The position numbers and the translations under genes are program-made. This document shows, one piece after another, positions 58,606 to 64,000 of a stretch of 64,000 nt of DNA. This DNA comes from an uncultured Opitutia bacterium. GTDB lineage: Bacteria > Verrucomicrobiota > Verrucomicrobiia > Opitutales > Opitutaceae. The DNA lies in NCBI GenBank assembly GCA_903840415.1, contig CAIMFY010000022.1, forward strand, positions 1 through 64,000, given 5' to 3'. The notes under the pieces are model-generated. The model was not told the origin of the DNA. It made no database searches and was given only the letters and a program-made list of their open reading frames with translations. Position 1 is the stretch's first letter. Each line of letters begins with the position of its first letter.

Positions 58606-59721
58606 TCATGGCGCTTTACGCGCGTCGTTTTGTGGCGCGTAAACCCGCCCGCCCCAGCGCGTGCTGAGAAAGCTGGCGAAGGGCACGGACTCCTGCGCGA
58701 CAAAACCCGGACCGATCTGCCGGCCCGAATAAAGTTCCAGCATCGCGACGGCACCGGCGGCCGTCGAAAGTTGAATCGCCGACAGCCGCTGGCCCCGCAC
58801 CTCCGTCGAATAAATTTTGTTGATGTAACTCGACTGGACCAGCCGGCCCGCATCGTGACCGATGACATTGACGTAGACGATCACCACGTCGTCGAAAGTC
58901 AGCGGCACTTCCTGGTCGAAGATTTGTGTGAGCAATTCCCGGCGATGGCTGAGCTGCAAGTCCTCGAGGAGGAATTTCATCAAGTCACGGTGGCCGGGGT
59001 AGCGGAGCGTCTTGTAGCTCAGGCCGCGCACCTTGCCAGCGAACGTCTCGCACATCGTCGCAACTCCACCCGAGGTGTTGAACGCCTCGTATTCGATCCC
59101 GTCGATGGTCAACCGCTCACAGCCATCGAGTGGAAATGTCGCCATGGGTTTGCCGTCGTAGAGCGCCTCGCCGGGCTGGCAATATTCGTTGATCAACCCG
59201 GCCGTGCTCCAACTCAGATAATATTTCATCTGGTTCCCTGCCGACAGCGGCAGGGCCCCGACCCGCATCTCGACCGTCCGCACGTCGTGCAATTGTCGCG
59301 CCAGCGCCCCGCCGATGATGTTGATCGCCCCCGGCGCCAACCCGCATTGCGGGACAAACGTTGCGCGGGACTTCGTCGCCAACTCGCGCACTTGCCGCGT
59401 CGTCACCACGTCTTCCGTCAGATCGAAATACGCGACGTCTTTCGCGGCGCACGCGGCGGCGATCGCCTGATTCAGGTAGTAAGGTGAGGCACTGAGAATC
59501 GCGTCGCACTCGGCGACAAAGCTCCGCAGCGCAGCCGCGTCCTTCACGTCCAGCGCGCGGAAGGTCGCCTTGGGCAGCGATCCGAGAAGGACCGGCTCGC
59601 GCAGATCGCCGAGCAGGACGTGGCTGCAGAACGCGCACTCCTCCAGCAGCAAAGCGATCGTGGCGCCGACTTTGCCAGCACCGATGATACCGATTTTAAG
59701 ACTGGAGGTGGGGTTATTCAT
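58606..59721 (-). CDS. Saccharopine dehydrogenase family protein
   Basis: A 371-residue protein from the ATG at 59721. Rossmann motif IGIIGAGKVGATIALLL, then DAILSASPYYLNQAIAAACA and FVPQCGLAPGAINIIGGAL; the latter stretch is conserved in saccharopine dehydrogenases and related lysine-pathway reductases. It would oxidise saccharopine, or a similar secondary amine, to aminoadipate semialdehyde and glutamate. The gene overlaps the start of its upstream neighbour by 8 bp and fits the aldehyde dehydrogenase gene nearby. Confidence 0.85.
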   Translation of the reverse strand: MNNPTSSLKIGIIGAGKVGATIALLLEECAFCSHVLLGDLREPVLLGSLPKATFRALDVKDAAALRSFVAECDAILSASPYYLNQAIAAACAAKDVAYFDLTEDVVTTRQVRELATKSRATFVPQCGLAPGAINIIGGALARQLHDVRTVEMRVGALPLSAGNQMKYYLSWSTAGLINEYCQPGEALYDGKPMATFPLDGCERLTIDGIEYEAFNTSGGVATMCETFAGKVRGLSYKTLRYPGHRDLMKFLLEDLQLSHRRELLTQIFDQEVPLTFDDVVIVYVNVIGHDAGRLVQSSYINKIYSTEVRGQRLSAIQLSTAAGAVAMLELYSGRQIGPGFVAQESVPFASFLSTRWGGRVYAPQNDARKAP

Positions 59722-61141
59722 GTGAAGAGCGCGAAGTCCGTGGGTCCGTCGCGGCGATGATCGCGCTGACAGATTTTTGATTGAATCCCTTGTAGCCGCC
59801 CTTGCGCTGGAGATTTTCCAAGTGGCTGCCGATCGCTCCGTCACGGCGAAACACCGCCGCCTCTTCGGCCGTGATCGAACCTTGGCGCTGCAATTGTTCC
59901 ACCCGCGCCGAATTCACCGGCCAGCGTTCGCCTTCCGTGAAGGCCTGCCGCAGGAACGCAAAATCCGAAAACGGCCGCATCGTTTTCACTCCGTGCTGTT
60001 CGAGTTGGTCGCGCAGGGCGGTAAACTCAAACCGCGCTTCCAAATGATGCATCCCGGCCTGGAGCAGGCTGTCGCCGTGCAAAGCGCACCACAGCCCGAC
60101 GGTTCCCAGCGTCGGCGCAGCGGGCAAGGGCTCGCGGGAAAAATCGAGACCCGTTTCTTCGGGCATCAAATCCACATCGGCAAATACCGTGATGCCGGTG
60201 TTGGCGTGCTCGGAGATCTGAGCTCCCCAGCCGGCTTCAGCTCCAGCGTAATACCGCTCGCGTTTCTCAAAACCGAAATTGACCAGGAACCGGATCAATT
60301 CCGCAAAGCACGGCCGCGAACAACGGAAGGTGTGGTGATCGTGATTCCCCCAGCCCAGCCCCAGCGCATCCTGCCGGCGCTTCTGGATTCGCGCCGCCGC
60401 GTTTCGCTGCTCCCAGACAGCGCGTTCGGCGGCAAAGAACAGCTCGCACGCGACATCGCCGCCGACCAATTGGATCGCCTTCGCCTGCACCTCGAACGCA
60501 TGGGCGATTCCGTCGGCATTTTCCAAAAAATCGCGCTGCCGCTCCCGCCAGAGTTTCTGCACGTTGAGCACAGCGGCGGCAAAATGCGGCGAGCCCTCGT
60601 CCAAGTGAAAACTCCGCTCCGCGAGCCGTTCGACTGCCATTAGCTCGTGCCCGCCTTCAGTGTGAATTTCGGCCTGCCGATATCGCGCGCCACACTGTCT
60701 GGTGATCGTCGCGTCCGGCCGATTCTTAGCCACGAAGTCCGTGATCGACTCCGGCCGCACCGCGAGCCGCACCGGAGCCCCGTCCCGCAATCCGTCTTGG
60801 ACCACGACGATCCGTGGTAGCATCGCCCGCGGATGCGATAGAATCGTCCAGCCCTCAGGTGCCACGACATTTTCCCGCTCAAAACCCAGCTGTGCGAATT
60901 CGATCGCCGCCCGCGGATCGACGGTGAAGTGATCGACCCAGTCGAAGAAATCCGTGCCCGTGTCCTCAGCCATGCGAGTGGCCAGCTCGCGCGCGACGGT
61001 GTTCCGGCCGAGAAACGCCTTGATGTAGCGCCGCACCCCACGCTCCGCACCATACTCAATCGGCCAGTCGAAGTCTTCCAAACGTTTTCCGTGTGGCGTG
61101 GGCAGCATCACACCCTGCAACAGAACCGAGTGGGGGCGCAT
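59714..61141 (-). CDS. Uncharacterised protein of a putative lysine-catabolism cluster
   Basis: A 475-residue protein (or 464 from the inner ATG at 61108). Strongly patterned conserved stretches include GWGNHDHHTFRCSR, YAGAEAGWGAQISEHANTG, VFADVDLMPEE, LWCALHGDSLLQAGMHHLEA and FLRQAFTEGERWPV. The His-rich repeats recall metal-binding vicinal-oxygen-chelate folds. I do not recognise the family. It is coupled with the saccharopine dehydrogenase gene, so a step in lysine or 2-aminoadipate breakdown, such as a dioxygenase, is a plausible but unproven role. Confidence 0.7.
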   Translation of the reverse strand: MRPHSVLLQGVMLPTPHGKRLEDFDWPIEYGAERGVRRYIKAFLGRNTVARELATRMAEDTGTDFFDWVDHFTVDPRAAIEFAQLGFERENVVAPEGWTILSHPRAMLPRIVVVQDGLRDGAPVRLAVRPESITDFVAKNRPDATITRQCGARYRQAEIHTEGGHELMAVERLAERSFHLDEGSPHFAAAVLNVQKLWRERQRDFLENADGIAHAFEVQAKAIQLVGGDVACELFFAAERAVWEQRNAAARIQKRRQDALGLGWGNHDHHTFRCSRPCFAELIRFLVNFGFEKRERYYAGAEAGWGAQISEHANTGITVFADVDLMPEETGLDFSREPLPAAPTLGTVGLWCALHGDSLLQAGMHHLEARFEFTALRDQLEQHGVKTMRPFSDFAFLRQAFTEGERWPVNSARVEQLQRQGSITAEEAAVFRRDGAIGSHLENLQRKGGYKGFNQKSVSAIIAATDPRTSRSSHE

Positions 61142-62423
61142 GGCGAACTATCAAAACTTGGGAAGTGACCGCAGACGGTTGCCAACCGAAGCGTCCGTCC
61201 CCATTTCTGACCGCGTGAGCCATGCCCCCAATGCCACCGTTGCCTCAGGCGCGCCGCGACCACGCGCCAGTCTGGCACGGCAAAGTCTGGACGACAGTGT
61301 CATCGCCGCGCTCCATCCAATCCATGTCGCGGCGACCGCGGAAAAGGTCTGGCAGGCTGTGCTCGTCTTTCTGCGCCCGCGCGTGCCGGACGAATTCATT
61401 GAGTTGCTGCTCCCGGGGCTCACCGGTCCGGACGCCAAGGATACGTTGCAACAATGGGATCGACTCTTTCCCGGTTACGTCCGCTCCCGCGGGGTCACGA
61501 TTTCCAAGAATTACCTGCAATCGCATCCGCAGGCCCGGCTCTATACTTTTTCGGAAATTCTTGAGACCGATCCGACTGCGGCCATCGAACTCGAAGTTGA
61601 AAACGGCGAGGCGCCTGCCCCGCGGTCGTTGGAGCCGCTGCCCAAGTGTCAGGATTTTGCGAACCTAGTTTTTTGGAGTCCACGCGGCCAGCTCCGCGCG
61701 ATGCTTTCGATCTGCCGGCGCAAGGAACACGGCCCCTTCACACCTCGGGACTATGCCATCCTGAGCGCCCTCTATTGGGCGGTGCATTCCGCGCTTGAGC
61801 GGGTCGCGCGCCAGCAACCGGAACGCGCCCGCCTGCATGTGGCCGAGCAATTCGTCGCGGCGCTGCCGCTCGCCACGTTGTTCCTCGGAGAGAGCGGTGA
61901 GGTCCACTTCGCCAACCATGCCGCCTACGACCTTTGCGCGATGTGGAACTTCGGCCCGCAGCGCGCCGTTTCCTACAACACCCGCGCCTGTTTCGCGCTG
62001 CCCGAGGCGATCCGCCAGGTGCTCACGCGGCTGGGCAGCGCTGCTCGCAATGACACCACTACGCCGCGCTCGACCACCATCGCGCACCCCGGAGTCCCCG
62101 GCTTGCGCGCCACGGTCCGGCGCGAAGACATGGATGAGGCCGGTCTGGCGTCGACGTGCTATGTCGTCTCGCTGGCCTACGTCGATTCCTTCCTCGGTGC
62201 CGACTCGGCGACGTCGCCCGCCGCTTACCCCACCCTGCAACTTCTGAGTCCGGCCGAGCGCCGCGTCGCCCTCCTCGCGCGCGAGGGGTGCAGCAACAAG
62301 GAAATCGCGCAGCGGCTCGGCCGCGCCGCCAGTTCGGTCGTATGGACGCTGCACACCATCTACCAAAAACTCGGCGTGAAAAACCGGACGCAACTGGCGC
62401 GCCTGCTGATCGGCGCGACCTAA
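61140..62423 (+). CDS. LuxR-type transcriptional regulator
   Basis: A 427-residue protein from the ATG at 61140. The C-terminal 60 residues are a LuxR/FixJ HTH (LSPAERRVALLAREGCSNKE, then LGRAASSVVWTLHTIYQKLG). The rest shows no known domain but has a PAS-like beta pattern in the middle (about 240-350). It is divergent from the cluster and upstream of the aldehyde dehydrogenase gene, so it probably controls lysine catabolism genes. Its ATG overlaps that of the divergent gene (CATG). Confidence 0.85.
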   Translation: MANYQNLGSDRRRLPTEASVPISDRVSHAPNATVASGAPRPRASLARQSLDDSVIAALHPIHVAATAEKVWQAVLVFLRPRVPDEFIELLLPGLTGPDAKDTLQQWDRLFPGYVRSRGVTISKNYLQSHPQARLYTFSEILETDPTAAIELEVENGEAPAPRSLEPLPKCQDFANLVFWSPRGQLRAMLSICRRKEHGPFTPRDYAILSALYWAVHSALERVARQQPERARLHVAEQFVAALPLATLFLGESGEVHFANHAAYDLCAMWNFGPQRAVSYNTRACFALPEAIRQVLTRLGSAARNDTTTPRSTTIAHPGVPGLRATVRREDMDEAGLASTCYVVSLAYVDSFLGADSATSPAAYPTLQLLSPAERRVALLAREGCSNKEIAQRLGRAASSVVWTLHTIYQKLGVKNRTQLARLLIGAT

Positions 62424-62486
62424 ATGCCAACTCGCGCACGACCGACGTTCGGTGTGACTCTCCTAAAAGCCTCCACGAAAAAATCC

Positions 62487-64000
62487 ATGCCCACCACCGC
62501 CTCTCTGAAAACGCTGTTCGCCTCGTTGGAACTGAAATCGCTGAATCTCGGCGCCTCCGATGGCTTGACGTGGTCCGGCAGTGGCACGACGATCGACGTG
62601 CGTAGCCCGATCGACGGCCAGCGCCTCGCCGCAATCCGGCAGGCCGGGCCGGAGGATTACGAGCGGGTGCTCGCGGCGGCGATGGCCGCGTTTGCCGTCT
62701 GGCGGTGCGTGCCCGCGCCGAAGCGCGGCGAGATCGTCCGCCAGTTCGGCGACGAGTTGAGAAAAAACAAAGACCTGCTGGGCCAGCTGGTGACGATCGA
62801 GATGGGCAAATCCGTCCAGGAAGGCTGGGGCGAGGTGCAGGAAATGATCGACATTTGCGACTACGCCTGCGGCCAGTCGCGCATGCTCTACGGCGTGCAG
62901 ACGCACAGCGAGCGGCCGAGCCACCGGCTGTTCGAGCAATGGCATCCGTTGGGCGTCGTGGGCATCGTTTCCGCCTTCAATTTTCCCGCGGCCGTCTGGA
63001 GCTGGAACCTCGCCCTCGCCCTCATCTGCGGCGATGTGTGCGTCTGGAAACCCGCCAGCGCCACGCCGCTCACCGCCAGCGCGTGCCAGAAAATCCTGGA
63101 AAAAATCCTGCGCCGCAACGCCCTGCCGGCCGGCATTTCCTCCCTGGTGATCGGCCCGGGTGCGGAGATCGGCGCGCGGCTAATATCGGATCGTCGGATA
63201 CCGCTCGTCAGCTACACCGGCTCCACGCTCACGGGCCGGCAAATCGCGAAGACCATCGCCGAACGTCTGGGCCGCTCCATTCTCGAACTAGGCGGCAACA
63301 ACGCCATCATCGTCACCGCCCGGGCCAATCTCGCGCTCGCTGCCCGCAACGTCTTTTTCGGCGCCGTCGGCACGGCCGGCCAGCGCTGCACGAGCACGCG
63401 TCGGGTGCTCATCGACGAGCGCGTTTATGCCGCGTTTCTCCGCCGGTTGCGCGCGCACTACGATCAGATCACCATCGGTAATCCGCTGGAGATCGAAAAC
63501 CAGATGGGGCCGCTGGTGAATCCCGCCGCGGTCAAAGTCATGATGGAGGCGCTCGCGACCATCCAGGCGCAGGGCGGAAAGATCCTGTGCGGCGGGCAGA
63601 AACTCACCGGCCGAAAATACCGCGGCGGCTGCTATGTCACGCCCGTCATAGCCGAAGTCCCGCCGTCGCTGCCCATGGTGCAGGAGGAAACGTTTGCGCC
63701 CATCCTCTACGTCATGAAATACCGCGGCGGCATCGACCGGGCGATCGCGTTGCAAAACGACGTCCCGCAGGGCCTGAGCTCGGCGATTTTCACCGACGAT
63801 CTCATCGAGGAGGAGACGTTCCTGAGCGCGCGCGGCTCGGATTGCGGCATCGCCAACGTCAATCTCGGCACCAGCGGCGCTGAGATCGGTCTGGCGTTCG
63901 GCGGCGAGAAAGAGACCGGTGGCGGTCGCGAGAGCGGTTCCGACGCCTGGAAAATATATATGCGGCGCCAGACCAACGCGATCAACTGGAGCCGCGAAGC
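62487..64000 (+). CDS. amaB: Antiquitin-type aldehyde dehydrogenase (ALDH7), 3' end cut by window
   Basis: A 504-residue partial protein, only a few codons short of the C-terminus. ALDH core: SAFNFPAAVWSWN, SYTGSTLTGRQIA, the Glu in LELGGNNA and catalytic Cys in AGQRCTSTRR. The C-terminal AEIGLAFGGEKETGGGRESG and DAWKIYMRRQTNAIN are hallmarks of antiquitin (ALDH7A1), which oxidises aminoadipate semialdehyde (piperideine-6-carboxylate) to aminoadipate. It fits the saccharopine dehydrogenase nearby. Confidence 0.92.
   Translation, partial: MPTTASLKTLFASLELKSLNLGASDGLTWSGSGTTIDVRSPIDGQRLAAIRQAGPEDYERVLAAAMAAFAVWRCVPAPKRGEIVRQFGDELRKNKDLLGQLVTIEMGKSVQEGWGEVQEMIDICDYACGQSRMLYGVQTHSERPSHRLFEQWHPLGVVGIVSAFNFPAAVWSWNLALALICGDVCVWKPASATPLTASACQKILEKILRRNALPAGISSLVIGPGAEIGARLISDRRIPLVSYTGSTLTGRQIAKTIAERLGRSILELGGNNAIIVTARANLALAARNVFFGAVGTAGQRCTSTRRVLIDERVYAAFLRRLRAHYDQITIGNPLEIENQMGPLVNPAAVKVMMEALATIQAQGGKILCGGQKLTGRKYRGGCYVTPVIAEVPPSLPMVQEETFAPILYVMKYRGGIDRAIALQNDVPQGLSSAIFTDDLIEEETFLSARGSDCGIANVNLGTSGAEIGLAFGGEKETGGGRESGSDAWKIYMRRQTNAINWSRE

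Overview
The window looks like a GC-rich chromosome from the Verrucomicrobiota, most likely Opitutaceae (Opitutus-like). The evidence is compositional and by gene family: many genes start without a clear Shine-Dalgarno sequence, there is an FN3-GH144 glucanase next to a GH3 glucosidase, the nusA-infB-rbfA-DHH-truB-ribF order is typical, and OprB porin and GH28 genes are present. I could not run a taxonomic search.

Layout. (1) 1-5256: start of a polyphosphate kinase gene, a truncated sugar transporter, and a probable beta-1,2-glucan pair (GH144 + GH3). (2) 5325-25632: about 20 kb of accessory DNA in the 3' end of tRNA-Asp. Three copies of the tRNA 3' end (5325, 7719, 25556) show two tandem insertions. 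The first is a small remnant with a Fic gene. The second is a larger element with a tyrosine integrase, an excisionase-like protein, a leftward chain of overlapping small genes including a PcfJ-like protein, an iteron-like array at 13.9 kb, a rightward protein with a weak relaxase-like motif, an AlpA-like regulator, and a protein with the HUH and YxxK motifs of rolling-circle replication initiators. Its right half is a nuclease-rich cargo block: DCL-HNH, GIY-YIG, DUF3883 nuclease, HNH, DUF2971, and a divergent Dam-type methylase and restriction endonuclease. (3) 25.6-37.5 kb: core chromosome with tRNA-Arg, tRNA-Val, tRNA-Ser and the leftward nusA-infB-rbfA-nrnA-truB-ribF cluster, plus a frameshifted DUF2851 gene. 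(4) 37.8-49.6 kb: OprB-like porin, a thioredoxin-like remnant, a GH28 polygalacturonase broken by a stop codon in its signal peptide, a hybrid histidine kinase, an STT3-like membrane protein with TPRs, an MDR oxidoreductase, a CDGSH protein and a split chromate transporter. (5) 49.7-58.6 kb: tRNA-Ala, PIN/TRAM ATP-independent nuclease-like protein, EVE protein, sulfatase-modifying-factor-like protein, then the tight tyrA-aroA-cmk-plsC operon and trpS with a hexapeptide acyltransferase. (6) 58.6-64 kb: a saccharopine dehydrogenase, an uncharacterised conserved protein, a LuxR-type regulator and an antiquitin-type aldehyde dehydrogenase, which together suggest lysine catabolism.

The most interesting part is the 7.7-25.6 kb element. 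It combines site-specific integration at tRNA-Asp with plasmid-type replication and carries several nuclease genes that may be anti-phage systems. Broken genes are frequent around it (GPH transporter, HNH with displaced frame, 5'-truncated zinc-ribbon gene), and others lie further away (DUF2851, GH28, thioredoxin-like).
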